Source of the DNA: Sunxiuqinia rutila
GTDB taxonomy: Bacteria > Bacteroidota > Bacteroidia > Bacteroidales > Prolixibacteraceae
Assembly (NCBI RefSeq): GCF_050589705.1
Contig: NZ_JBNGOT010000007.1
Span: forward strand, 62,001 to 126,000
Length of the DNA stretch: 64,000 bases
Reading direction: 5' to 3'
Numbering within the stretch: the stretch's first letter is position 1; the number at the start of each line of letters is the position of its first letter. A program made the translations under genes and the position numbers. Below, one piece after another: positions 16,506 to 24,995 of the stretch. A model generated the notes under the pieces. The model did not search any database and was not told the origin of the DNA. It saw only the letters and a program-made list of their open reading frames with translations.

Positions 16506-18443
16506 ATGAGAAGCTGGAAGTTTAACCATATCGACTTTTCAACTTATCCTTACTACGGAGGAGATGATCTGGGAGTGCGGTATTCGGAAGAAAACTTGCA
16601 GGTGAAAGTATGGGCGCCAACTGCCCGACAAGTTGAGCTGAAACTGTATCAAAACAGCACTGGCGGACGGACGATCCGGCGCGAATTTCTGAGTCCGCAG
16701 GCCGATGGCGTTTGGCAACTGAGTTTGAAGGGAGCTTTTGAAGGGCTTTTTTACACCCTTAAGGTTAACGATGGTTCCTGGCTGAGTGAAACGCCCGGTA
16801 TTGACGCCCGTGCAGTTGGCGTAAACGGGCGGCGAGGCTTGATCTTTGATCCGAAGAAAACAAACCCCCAAGGCTGGGAAAACGACCAGCCGATTGCTCC
16901 AATACCTGCCGTTGATGCCGTTTTGTACGAATTGCATGTCCGTGACTTTTCGATGTCCCCGGAGTCGGGCATGAAACATAGGGGAAAGTTTCTGGCTTTT
17001 ACCGAAGAAAATACGGAAACACCCGGAGGAGCAGCAACCGGGATTGATCATCTAAAAAGTTTGGGAATAACCCATGTCCACCTGTTGCCGGTATTCGATT
17101 TTTTCACTGTTGATGAGAATTATCCGGAAAAGAAGTACAACTGGGGCTACGATCCGCTTAATTTTAATGCTCCGGAAGGAAGTTATGCCAGCCAGCCAGA
17201 TGATACTTCGCGCATTACTGAGTTTAAGCAGCTGGTGCAGGCTTTGCACAAAGCCGGAATTGGGGTGGTGATGGACGTGGTTTATAACCACACAGGCTAT
17301 ACCCGCAGGTCGTGGTTTAACCAAACCGTACCCGGCTATTATTACCGGCAAAAAAGCAATGGGAGCTTTTCGAATGCCAGCGGTTGTGGTAACGAGGTCG
17401 CGACAGAACGAGCCATGGTGCGCAAGTACATTGTTGACTCATTGAAATACTGGGCTTCGGAATTTCACCTGGATGGGTTTCGGTTTGACCTGATGGGCAT
17501 TTACGACCTGGAGACCATGAACGAAATTCGGAAGGCACTGGATGAATTACGTCCGGGAATGCTGCTGTATGGCGAAGGTTGGGCTGCAGACTACAGTCCG
17601 ATGGATGAAAAGTACCGGGCGGTAAAGCGCAAGGTTGCAAAGTTGAATGGAATTGCCTGTTTTAATGACGATATGCGTGATGCGATCAAGGGCAATAACT
17701 TTGATGCCAAAAGCCAGGGCTTCGTAAACGGACGCACGCTCAATGAGGAAGCGGTTAAGTTTGGTGTTGTGGCGGCTTGTCATCATCCACGGATTGTGTA
17801 CAGTTATGTGGAAAGTTCGCATGAGGCTTGGGCTAAAGAGCCTTGGCAGTGCGTGAATTATGTGTCGTGTCACGACAACTTCACCCTGTTTGATAAGCTC
17901 ACCCAAAGCTGTCCGGATGCCTCGGAAGAACAGTTGAAGAAAATGCAAAAGTTGGCCGCTGCCTTGATTTTTACCTCGCAGGGAATTCCATTTTTGCATG
18001 CCGGAAGTGAGTTTTGCCGAAGTAAAGGCGGCAACCATAACTCGTATAAATCACCTGATGCAGTCAACCAAATTGACTGGAAACTCAAGGAGCGTTTTGG
18101 GGATATCTTTGCCTATTTTCAAAAATTGCTAGCGCTTCGGAAGGCTGTTCCTGCTTTTCGCATGCGTTCGGCTGATGAAATTCGACGGCATCTGCACTTT
18201 TCGGAGAATTATGAACCGGGCGTTTTAGCTTATTCTATCCTGGATTATCCCAATCCGTTTGGCTGGAAAACGATTCAATTAATTTTTAATGCCAAGCGGG
18301 TTGCGACTAATATGGAGTTAGATCAGCATAACTGGGAGGTGATTGCCCGTGAAGACGAGATTGAACTGAATGGAATAGACTGCTTGCTGGACAAAAACGT
18401 ATCTGTTCCGCCGCTGTCCATGCTTATTTTGGTGAAAGGCTAG
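16506..18443 (+). CDS. pulA: Type I pullulanase (GH13 debranching enzyme)
   Basis: A 645-residue alpha-1,6-glucan debranching enzyme without a signal peptide, hence cytoplasmic and likely acting on glycogen or imported malto-oligosaccharides. An N-terminal CBM48 (about 20-110; GVRYSEENLQVKVWAPTARQVEL) precedes the GH13 barrel. The pullulanase signature YNWGYDP is present, with region I DVVYNHTG, region II GFRFDLMG (nucleophile Asp328), region III LYGEGW (acid/base Glu357) and region IV VSCHDN (Asp457). Its stop codon shares the palindrome CTAG with the stop of the convergent alanine-dehydrogenase-like gene. Confidence 0.94.
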   Translation: MRSWKFNHIDFSTYPYYGGDDLGVRYSEENLQVKVWAPTARQVELKLYQNSTGGRTIRREFLSPQADGVWQLSLKGAFEGLFYTLKVNDGSWLSETPGIDARAVGVNGRRGLIFDPKKTNPQGWENDQPIAPIPAVDAVLYELHVRDFSMSPESGMKHRGKFLAFTEENTETPGGAATGIDHLKSLGITHVHLLPVFDFFTVDENYPEKKYNWGYDPLNFNAPEGSYASQPDDTSRITEFKQLVQALHKAGIGVVMDVVYNHTGYTRRSWFNQTVPGYYYRQKSNGSFSNASGCGNEVATERAMVRKYIVDSLKYWASEFHLDGFRFDLMGIYDLETMNEIRKALDELRPGMLLYGEGWAADYSPMDEKYRAVKRKVAKLNGIACFNDDMRDAIKGNNFDAKSQGFVNGRTLNEEAVKFGVVAACHHPRIVYSYVESSHEAWAKEPWQCVNYVSCHDNFTLFDKLTQSCPDASEEQLKKMQKLAAALIFTSQGIPFLHAGSEFCRSKGGNHNSYKSPDAVNQIDWKLKERFGDIFAYFQKLLALRKAVPAFRMRSADEIRRHLHFSENYEPGVLAYSILDYPNPFGWKTIQLIFNAKRVATNMELDQHNWEVIAREDEIELNGIDCLLDKNVSVPPLSMLILVKG

Positions 18444-19648
18444 AAAATAGCCAGCAGCAAATCAATATCCTTGCTCGGAATATTCAGCTTACTGCCCAGA
18501 TCCTTATTGGTTAGTATGCCGTTGTAAATATATACCCCTCTTCGGATTCCGGTTGAGCTTTTAATGTAATTTTGCATGCCTCCAATTTCCCCAACGGTAA
18601 TGATGATAGGAGTTAGTACATTGCTAAGCGCAATGGAAGCGGTTCGTGCCACCATCGAAGCCATATTGTGTACGCAATAATGAATAACGCCGTGTTTGAT
18701 GTAGGTCGGGTTTTTGAGGGTGGTTGGCATGCTGGTTTCAAAACATCCGCCTTGGTCAATGTTGAGATCAATAATGACAGACCCATCCTTCATATCGCGG
18801 ACCATTTCTTCAGAGACCTGAAACTTAGTGTTGGAGTTAAAAGACATGGCTCCTAGCACAACGTCAGCGGATCGCAGTGCTTTTTTTAGCACATTAGGAT
18901 ATAACACCGAAGTGAAAATTCGCTGACCAAGGCGGTCTTCAAGTTCCTGCAGATGGAACATGTTGTCGTCGAAAACCTTAACGGTAACACCGAGGCCCAG
19001 CGCTGCACGGGCAGCATATTCGGCTGCCGTTTTGGCTCCGAGAATAACCAGTTCGGTAGGAGAAATGCCGGTAACCGATCCGAGCAAAACCCCTTTACCA
19101 TTCCTCGAGTTGCTTAAATATTCGCTGGCGATGGTGATGGCCGTTGAACCGGCAATCTGGCTCATTAAACGAACAACAGGCAAGCACTTATCCTCGTTTT
19201 CCATGTACTCGTAGGCAATGGTGGTTACTTTCTTTTTCATCAGTTTTTGTACCGTTTCCTGGCAATGGTTGCTCAGGTGCATGTTCGAAATCAGGGTTTG
19301 CTGACCACGCAGCAGGTCAATTTCATCTGAATCAAAAGGGGCTACCCGGATAATAATGTCGCACTGGAAAATTTCCTCTCGCTTGTCAAGCACCATGGCT
19401 CCGGCCTCGCGGTATTCTTTGTCAGAGTAACTGGCTGCCTTGCCGGCATCTTTTTCAATGTAAATTTCGTGGCCGTAGGAAACCAGGAGGGCAACAGCTT
19501 CGGGGGTGAGTGGTACCCGGTATTCAATTTTTGAAAAATCAGATGGAATGCCAATGGTAATTCGCTTGCCTTTGCGTCGTATTTCCAACATTTCTTCTTT
19601 GGGCAGAAGTAAGGATTTAATCTCCGATTGTTGCTCTTTTTCAGTCAT
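18440..19648 (-). CDS. Alanine dehydrogenase/PNT-family protein with altered nucleotide-binding loop
   Basis: A 402-residue member of the alanine dehydrogenase/transhydrogenase-alpha family. The N-terminal domain keeps the substrate Arg (EYRVPLTPEA) and the His of MHLSNH, but the position of the usual substrate Lys (KVK-E-P in classic Ald) reads RVAPF. The Rossmann domain carries LGAKTAAEYAARAALGLG where family members have a GAGTVG-type loop, so two glycines are replaced (Lys and Ala). Oxidative deamination of alanine is therefore uncertain. The C-terminus has the extended Bacteroidota form (SSTGIRRGVYIYNGILTNKDLG). It lies 55 bases downstream of tsaE on the same strand. Confidence 0.8.
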   Translation of the reverse strand: MTEKEQQSEIKSLLLPKEEMLEIRRKGKRITIGIPSDFSKIEYRVPLTPEAVALLVSYGHEIYIEKDAGKAASYSDKEYREAGAMVLDKREEIFQCDIIIRVAPFDSDEIDLLRGQQTLISNMHLSNHCQETVQKLMKKKVTTIAYEYMENEDKCLPVVRLMSQIAGSTAITIASEYLSNSRNGKGVLLGSVTGISPTELVILGAKTAAEYAARAALGLGVTVKVFDDNMFHLQELEDRLGQRIFTSVLYPNVLKKALRSADVVLGAMSFNSNTKFQVSEEMVRDMKDGSVIIDLNIDQGGCFETSMPTTLKNPTYIKHGVIHYCVHNMASMVARTASIALSNVLTPIIITVGEIGGMQNYIKSSTGIRRGVYIYNGILTNKDLGSKLNIPSKDIDLLLAIF

Positions 19649-19703
19649 CCCGACAAAGTTAATGGCTCAATTTACTCTTTTATATGTAATAATTCAAAAA
19701 GAA

Positions 19704-20126
19704 TCAGAGCTTATTCGTTGTGATCTTTCGCGCGTCTGTGTCCAGCACTTCAATATTGACCGCTATAACCTGATCAGGAAGCAGTGCTTCAATATTTTCA
19801 GGCCATTCCATAAAACAGTATTTACCACTGTAAATGTAATCATCAAAGCCAATATCCAGTGCTTCTTCAATATTTTTTATGCGGTAAAAGTCGAAGTGAA
19901 AAATGCGCTCATTTTGGGCGGTACTGTATTCATTAACCAATGCAAAGGTTGGACTGGTAATCGGGTCGGTTGAGCCCAGTGCCCGGCACAGGGCTTTGAT
20001 TAAGGTTGTTTTTCCGGCTCCCATTTTTCCGTAAAAGGCGAATAGCCGCTCATTCGGGAAATGCTTGAGAAATGCTTCGGCCGCTTGGGGAAGCTCTTGA
20101 ACTGAGTTAATTTGGATTGAAAACAT
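19704..20126 (-). CDS. tsaE: tRNA threonylcarbamoyladenosine biosynthesis ATPase TsaE
   Basis: A 140-residue P-loop protein (FAFYGKMGAGKTTLIKAL) with the TsaE pattern SPTFALVNEY and HFDFYRI, and the C-terminal FMEWPENIEALL. TsaE acts with TsaB and TsaD to form the t6A modification at position 37 of ANN-decoding tRNAs. Length is normal for the family. It is divergent from gcvH and upstream of the alanine-dehydrogenase-like gene. Confidence 0.93.
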   Translation of the reverse strand: MFSIQINSVQELPQAAEAFLKHFPNERLFAFYGKMGAGKTTLIKALCRALGSTDPITSPTFALVNEYSTAQNERIFHFDFYRIKNIEEALDIGFDDYIYSGKYCFMEWPENIEALLPDQVIAVNIEVLDTDARKITTNKL

Positions 20127-20256
20127 GGTTTTAATTTCTTGATTGCAGCAAATTTAAATAAACTTCATTTTAAAAAACACGAAGGCTGATTTTTGTTCGA
20201 TTTCTGTTTGCAAAAAATGTATTACTTTTGAAGAAATCACAATTGAAGTTAGCATT

Positions 20257-20637
20257 ATGAATCTGCCAGAAAACTTAAAGTACACCAAAGAACACGAATG
20301 GGTTCGTGTTGAAGAAAACGTTGTTTACGTAGGTATCACTGACTTTGCTCAGGGAGAACTGGGTGATATCGTGTTTGTTGAAATAGAGACAGAAGGAGAA
20401 GAGCTGGATAAAGCGGAAACTTTTGGAACCGTTGAAGCCGTAAAAACGGTTTCGGACTTGTTTATGCCTGTTGCGGGTAAAGTTCTTGAATTCAATACCG
20501 AATTGGAGGATGAGCCCGAGCTGATTAACAAGGATCCTTATGGAAAAGGCTGGTTGATTAAAGTGGAGATTAAGGATGCGGCTGAATTGGACGAGCTGAT
20601 GGATGCTGCTGCTTACCAGGCTATGCTGGAAGCATAA
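20257..20637 (+). CDS. gcvH: Glycine cleavage system H protein
   Basis: A 126-residue lipoyl carrier that shuttles the aminomethyl group between the P, T and L proteins. The lipoyl-attachment lysine is Lys63 in GTVEAVKTVSDL, and the opening LKYTKEHEWVRVEE is typical. No other gcv genes are in the window, so it is unlinked. A TACTTTTG box lies 5' of the gene (about 20223), but no matching -33 element was found. Confidence 0.97.
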   Translation: MNLPENLKYTKEHEWVRVEENVVYVGITDFAQGELGDIVFVEIETEGEELDKAETFGTVEAVKTVSDLFMPVAGKVLEFNTELEDEPELINKDPYGKGWLIKVEIKDAAELDELMDAAAYQAMLEA

Positions 20638-20689
20638 TTCATTTTTTACAAAAACAGTTGTGCCTGACGGCGCAATCAAGATAGTACCG

Positions 20690-20722
20690 ATCCCCGGAGA
20701 ATAATTTCTTCGGGGATTTTTT
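20690..20722 (+). terminator. Terminator of gcvH
   Basis: Twelve-base stem ATCCCCGGAGAA (20690-20701) / TTCTTCGGGGAT (20706-20717) with one wobble pair, 4-base loop, then a T run to 20722. Confidence 0.88.
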
Positions 20723-20812
20723 GCTTATGGAGCTAAGAGATAAGCTTTGCCAATGCAACGGTGAAGATACTGGGCTAAATTTGGGGAAAATCTAACAATC
20801 TGTAAGGACCTC

Positions 20813-20845
20813 TTTGCTCTTATTTTATGATCATTACTATCTTTA
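20813..20845 (+). promoter_or_regulatory. Possible promoter of the FkbM-like methyltransferase gene
   Basis: TTTG (20813-20816), 21-base spacer, TATCTTTA (20838-20845): one mismatch to the Bacteroidota -7 consensus TAnnTTTG. It lies 31 bases before the ATG at 20877. Confidence 0.4.
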
Positions 20846-20876
20846 GTCTGTAACCTGACTAAAACTCCAATAGAAA

Positions 20877-21746
20877 ATGAAAAACCTGATCAAAAATTTG
20901 TTGAAAAAATACTTCCTGATATTGAAAATCAGGAATCGTTTATATCCATCGACACAAATCAGTCAACGGCATTTATTTCATTATTATCAGGATTGTAAGA
21001 AGAAGAACATTCCTAAACTTGCAGAAACCGGGTTTCGGGTGTTTTCCCAGTTTGAGGAGGATGGCAAACTGCTTTTTATTTTCTCAGTAATTGGGATGGA
21101 TAATAAAACATTTATCGAAATTGGTTCAGACGATGGGGTAAATAGCAATTGTGCCAACCTGCACTTCAATTTTGGATGGCATGGGCTGTTCATTGATGGT
21201 AATAAAAACGCAATAGAACGAGGGCAAAAATTTTATTCTAAATATCCTCATCCTTGGAACTATTCGCCAAAGTTTGTTTGCGTGAAAGTGTTAAAAGATA
21301 ATATTAACCAAGTTATTGAAAATGCAGGGTTTAGCGGAGAAGTAGGATTGCTATCTATTGATATTGATGGTAATGATTATTGGATTTGGGATGCTCTTGA
21401 AATTATTAGTCCGCAAGTGGTCATCATTGAAACGCATAATGAATTTGGCTATGAAGATATTGTAGTCCCCTATGATCCGGATTATTTATTTCCGGGGAAA
21501 CATCCAGTTTATCATGGCGCTTCGCCGATAGCCATGAGAAACTTGGCCCGTCAAAAAGGGTATCGGCTTGTTGGCGCCAATGAAATGGGCTTCAATTTTA
21601 TTTTCATTAAAAATGGTCTTGCAGAAACAGAAATTCCAGAGGTTAGTGTTGAGTCTCTTCTTCAACATCCATCGACTATCGAAAGCTTTGACAAATTCAA
21701 AGAAATTAGTGAATGGGAGTATGTCCGAAATCGATTCAATAATTAA
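20877..21746 (+). CDS. FkbM-like SAM-dependent methyltransferase
   Basis: A 289-residue protein with a Rossmann methyltransferase core: motif I FIEIGSDDGVNSNC, the acidic turn GLFIDGNKNA, and LLSIDIDGNDYWIWDAL. The last pattern is typical of FkbM-related enzymes, which methylate hydroxyl groups of sugars or polyketides, often in surface polysaccharide loci. No signal peptide is present. The gene is isolated between two terminators and is clearly more AT-rich than gcvH and infB on either side, which suggests it arrived separately. The acceptor substrate is unknown. Confidence 0.72.
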   Translation: MKNLIKNLLKKYFLILKIRNRLYPSTQISQRHLFHYYQDCKKKNIPKLAETGFRVFSQFEEDGKLLFIFSVIGMDNKTFIEIGSDDGVNSNCANLHFNFGWHGLFIDGNKNAIERGQKFYSKYPHPWNYSPKFVCVKVLKDNINQVIENAGFSGEVGLLSIDIDGNDYWIWDALEIISPQVVIIETHNEFGYEDIVVPYDPDYLFPGKHPVYHGASPIAMRNLARQKGYRLVGANEMGFNFIFIKNGLAETEIPEVSVESLLQHPSTIESFDKFKEISEWEYVRNRFNN

Positions 21747-21810
21747 GTTTCCAGCTTGACGGACGCCTAACTTTTGCTGTGTATTACAAGTCTACACGAA
21801 ATATTAAGCC

Positions 21811-21841
21811 AAAAAAAATCCGGCTGGGAGGCCGGATTTTT
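21811..21841. terminator. Bidirectional terminator between methyltransferase gene and infB
   Basis: AATCCGGC (21817-21824) / GCCGGATT (21831-21838), loop 6 bases, with an A run before and a T run after, so it can serve both convergent genes. Its left arm is nearly identical to that of the hairpin at 32091. Confidence 0.85.
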
Positions 21842-21861
21842 AATTCTTTTCAATCGATTAT

Positions 21862-24800
21862 TTATAGCGACTTGGCAACTTCAATTTCGTGGAAAGCTTC
21901 CACCATATCGCCAATTTTAATGTCATTGTATCCTTCAATGTTCAATCCGCACTCATAGCCTTTTGAAACTTCTTTCGCATCGTCTTTAAAACGTTTCAAT
22001 GATCCGAGTGTTCCGGTGTAAATCACAATTCCATCGCGGATAAGTCGTACTTTGTTGTTGCGTTGAATTTTGCCATCGCGGACAATACAACCGGCAATTG
22101 TACCAACTTTGGTGATTTTGAAGGTCTCCAGAATTTCTGCGGTTCCCAAAATTTCTTCTTTGATCTCAGGCGAAAGCATGCCTTCCATCGCTGATTTAAT
22201 TTCGCTAATCGCATCGTAAATAATGGAGTACAAGCGGATATCCACTTCTTCTTTCTCGGCCAGCTTACGGGCTTGTACGCTCGGACGCACCTGGAAGCCA
22301 ATTACAATGGCATCGGATGCCGTAGCCAACATGATGTCTGATTCAGAAATGGCACCTACTGCCTTGTGAATAACATTGATCTGAATTTCTTCAGTTGACA
22401 GTTTGATCAACGAATCAGAAAGTGCTTCAATAGAACCATCCACGTCACCTTTTACAATCAGGTTCAATTCCTGGAAGTTTCCAATCGCAATCCGGCGACC
22501 GATTTCATCCAGCGTAATGTGTTTCTGCGTACGTAATCCTTGCTCACGTGCAAGTTGCTCACGCTTGGTAGCAATTTGACGGGCTTCACGTTCGTTTTCA
22601 AAAACGTTGAATTTATCACCTGCCTGTGGCGCTCCGTCCAGTCCCAGAATAATAACCGGTTCTGATGGGCCAGCGGATTCAATTCGCTGGTTACGCTCGT
22701 TAAACATGGCTTTGATGTGTCCGTAATATTTGCCGGCCAGCATGATGTCTCCCTGGTGCAAGGTTCCGTTTTGAACAAGCACAGTGGCCACATAACCGCG
22801 TCCGCGGTCCAGTGATGATTCCACGATGGTTCCGGTAGCTCGTTTGTCTTTATTTCCTTTTAGTTCCAGCATTTCAGCTTCCAGCAATACTTTTTCCAGA
22901 AGTTCGTCCATGTTGGTACCATGCTTGGCTGAAATGTCCTGACTTTGGTATTTCCCACCCCATTCTTCAACCAGGTAGTTCAGGTTTGCCAACCCTTCTT
23001 TGATTTTATCCGGATTAGCTCCCGGCTTGTCAATCTTGTTAATGGCAAAAACAATGGGTACTCCCGCTGCCTGGGCGTGGTTAATGGCTTCTTTGGTTTG
23101 GGGCATGATGTCGTCATCAGCCGCAACAATAATGATGGCAATGTCAGTAACCTGCGCACCACGTGCACGCATGGCGGTAAAGGCCTCGTGACCCGGTGTA
23201 TCCAGGAAGGTAATTACCCGACCATCTTTTAAGGTAACGTGGTAAGCGCCGATGTGCTGGGTAATACCCCCGGCCTCTCCGGCAATTACGTTGGCGTTAC
23301 GAATGTGGTCAAGCAATGAGGTTTTACCGTGGTCAACGTGTCCCATTACGGTAACAATCGGAGCCCTTGGGTGTACTTCGTTGGGTTCGTCGTCTTCTTC
23401 AACGCCATCCAGAATGTCGGCGCTGACAAATTCAACTTCAAAGCCAAATTCTTCAGCAACGATGGACATGGTTTCAGCATCCAGACGCTGGTTGATCGAA
23501 ACAAACAAACCAAGGCTCATGCATGAAGAAATAACGTCGGTAACGCTTACATCCATCATGGTAGCCAGTTCTGAAACCGATACAAACTCGGTTACTTTCA
23601 GAATGTTTTGTTCTGCGCTTTCGCGTTCAAATGCAGCTGTGGCTTTTTCACTGGCCGCTTGTCGTTTGTCGCGACGGTATTTGGCTCCTTTGGATTTTTG
23701 TTTTCCTGAAGTCAGGCGGGCCAATGTATCTTTAATTTGCTTTTGTACATCTTCCTCGCTAACCTCTTTTTTAATGATTTTGCGCTTTCCTTTTCCACCT
23801 TGTTGTGACAGGCGTCCACGCTGTTGTTGTCCTTGTGGAGCTTGTCCGGGTTTGTTAACGGTAATGCGCGAGTCAGAGTCTTTCTGAATGCGTCTGCGTT
23901 TTTTCTTGGCGTTTTGCGCGTTGGAATCACTGGAGGAAGCGACTGGCTTCTTCTTTTTAATTTCAATTCGACCAACAACATTGGGGCCTGCAAGTTTTTC
24001 AACGCGGGTTTTAATTTCATTATCCGAATTGCTGCCTTGTTCCTGGTTGCCCTGACGCTTTTGCTTTTCTCTTTCCTTGCGTTCCTCTTCTTTTTGCTTT
24101 TTCGTCTTCTTCGTAGGACGTGTTTTTTGGTTGATGGACGAAAGGTCGATTTTACCGACTACTTTAATTTCATCAACTTTAGGAACATTTGTCTGAACTT
24201 CTTCTGTCGGTTCAGCTTTTTTCTCTTCTTTTTCTATCTTTTCAGTCTTTGGTTCTATTTTCTTCTCTTGCTCAACAGGCTTGGGTTCAACCGGAGTGCT
24301 TTTTTGAGCCTTGGGCGCTTCAACTGGTTTTTCTTCCTTTTGTGGCTCAGCTGGCTTTACCTTTTCTTCTTCTTTTTCTTGCTTCAGATCTGCCTTCTTG
24401 ATGACGGTAGGTTTTCCTTCCCGTTTCTTAGGCTGCATGCTTTCCAGGTCAATCTTACCAAGGACCTTAGGATGTTCCACTTCCGGTTTTGCCTGTTCTT
24501 CTTCTTTTTCTTCCTTGGGCTGTGGTTTTTCTTTGGCTTTCGGAATTTCCTTTTTAGGCGGATTCATATCCTTAATCCGAACTTCTTCCACTTCCTCTTC
24601 GTCCTCATCAAGATCATTATCGTCTGAAGAGGCATCGGTATTTTCAAGCGAAATAGATTCGTTTTTACTACGGTGACTCATCAGGTTGATCTTTTCTGAC
24701 TCTTTTTTCAGCGTGATGTCACTCTTATACTCTTTTTCGAGCATCTGGTATGCATCTTCCGAAATTTTAGAGTTCGGGTTTGAATCAATTTCAAATCCTT

Positions 24801-24891
24801 TCTTATGCAGAAACTCTACAATGGTATTAATTCCTACATTAAACTCTCGTGCTACCTTACTAAGTCGCGTACTTTTTTTGCCAATTGCCAT
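21862..24891 (-). CDS. infB: Translation initiation factor IF-2
   Basis: The GTPase that places initiator tRNA on the 30S subunit. The ATG at 24891 is chosen over one 42 bases upstream because family members begin MAIGKKSTRLSKVAREFN. 1009 residues: an IF2_N domain at the start, a long Lys/Glu/Pro-rich linker (about 60-430), a second IF2_N-like segment (SVSELATMMDVSVTDVIS), the G domain with GHVDHGKTS (about 510-520), DTPGHEAF and NKID, and the C-terminal beta-barrel domains. It is the last gene of rimP-nusA-infB, 104 bases after nusA. Confidence 0.97.
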   Translation of the reverse strand: MAIGKKSTRLSKVAREFNVGINTIVEFLHKKGFEIDSNPNSKISEDAYQMLEKEYKSDITLKKESEKINLMSHRSKNESISLENTDASSDDNDLDEDEEEVEEVRIKDMNPPKKEIPKAKEKPQPKEEKEEEQAKPEVEHPKVLGKIDLESMQPKKREGKPTVIKKADLKQEKEEEKVKPAEPQKEEKPVEAPKAQKSTPVEPKPVEQEKKIEPKTEKIEKEEKKAEPTEEVQTNVPKVDEIKVVGKIDLSSINQKTRPTKKTKKQKEEERKEREKQKRQGNQEQGSNSDNEIKTRVEKLAGPNVVGRIEIKKKKPVASSSDSNAQNAKKKRRRIQKDSDSRITVNKPGQAPQGQQQRGRLSQQGGKGKRKIIKKEVSEEDVQKQIKDTLARLTSGKQKSKGAKYRRDKRQAASEKATAAFERESAEQNILKVTEFVSVSELATMMDVSVTDVISSCMSLGLFVSINQRLDAETMSIVAEEFGFEVEFVSADILDGVEEDDEPNEVHPRAPIVTVMGHVDHGKTSLLDHIRNANVIAGEAGGITQHIGAYHVTLKDGRVITFLDTPGHEAFTAMRARGAQVTDIAIIIVAADDDIMPQTKEAINHAQAAGVPIVFAINKIDKPGANPDKIKEGLANLNYLVEEWGGKYQSQDISAKHGTNMDELLEKVLLEAEMLELKGNKDKRATGTIVESSLDRGRGYVATVLVQNGTLHQGDIMLAGKYYGHIKAMFNERNQRIESAGPSEPVIILGLDGAPQAGDKFNVFENEREARQIATKREQLAREQGLRTQKHITLDEIGRRIAIGNFQELNLIVKGDVDGSIEALSDSLIKLSTEEIQINVIHKAVGAISESDIMLATASDAIVIGFQVRPSVQARKLAEKEEVDIRLYSIIYDAISEIKSAMEGMLSPEIKEEILGTAEILETFKITKVGTIAGCIVRDGKIQRNNKVRLIRDGIVIYTGTLGSLKRFKDDAKEVSKGYECGLNIEGYNDIKIGDMVEAFHEIEVAKSL

Positions 24892-24995
24892 ATACCCAAT
24901 CTGTTTTTTTGTCTTTTTTTTAATTTTGCGCAAAAACTATGCAATTCTATATCCAATTTGATTAACTGCCAATCGTATGAAACGATTGATCTTGA

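Noticed and set aside
19506..19973. A 155-codon plus-strand frame across the ald-like and tsaE genes
   Set aside because: Antisense to two well-supported genes and no domain pattern.
20200..20256. Promoter before gcvH (TACTTTTG box)
   Set aside because: No TTTG element at 19-21 bases upstream of the box, so it was not listed as a promoter.
23824..24627. A 267-codon plus-strand frame, very rich in Phe and Leu
   Set aside because: It is the antisense of the Lys/Glu-rich linker of infB; codons for Lys and Glu read as Phe and Leu/Ser on the other strand. It has no family match.
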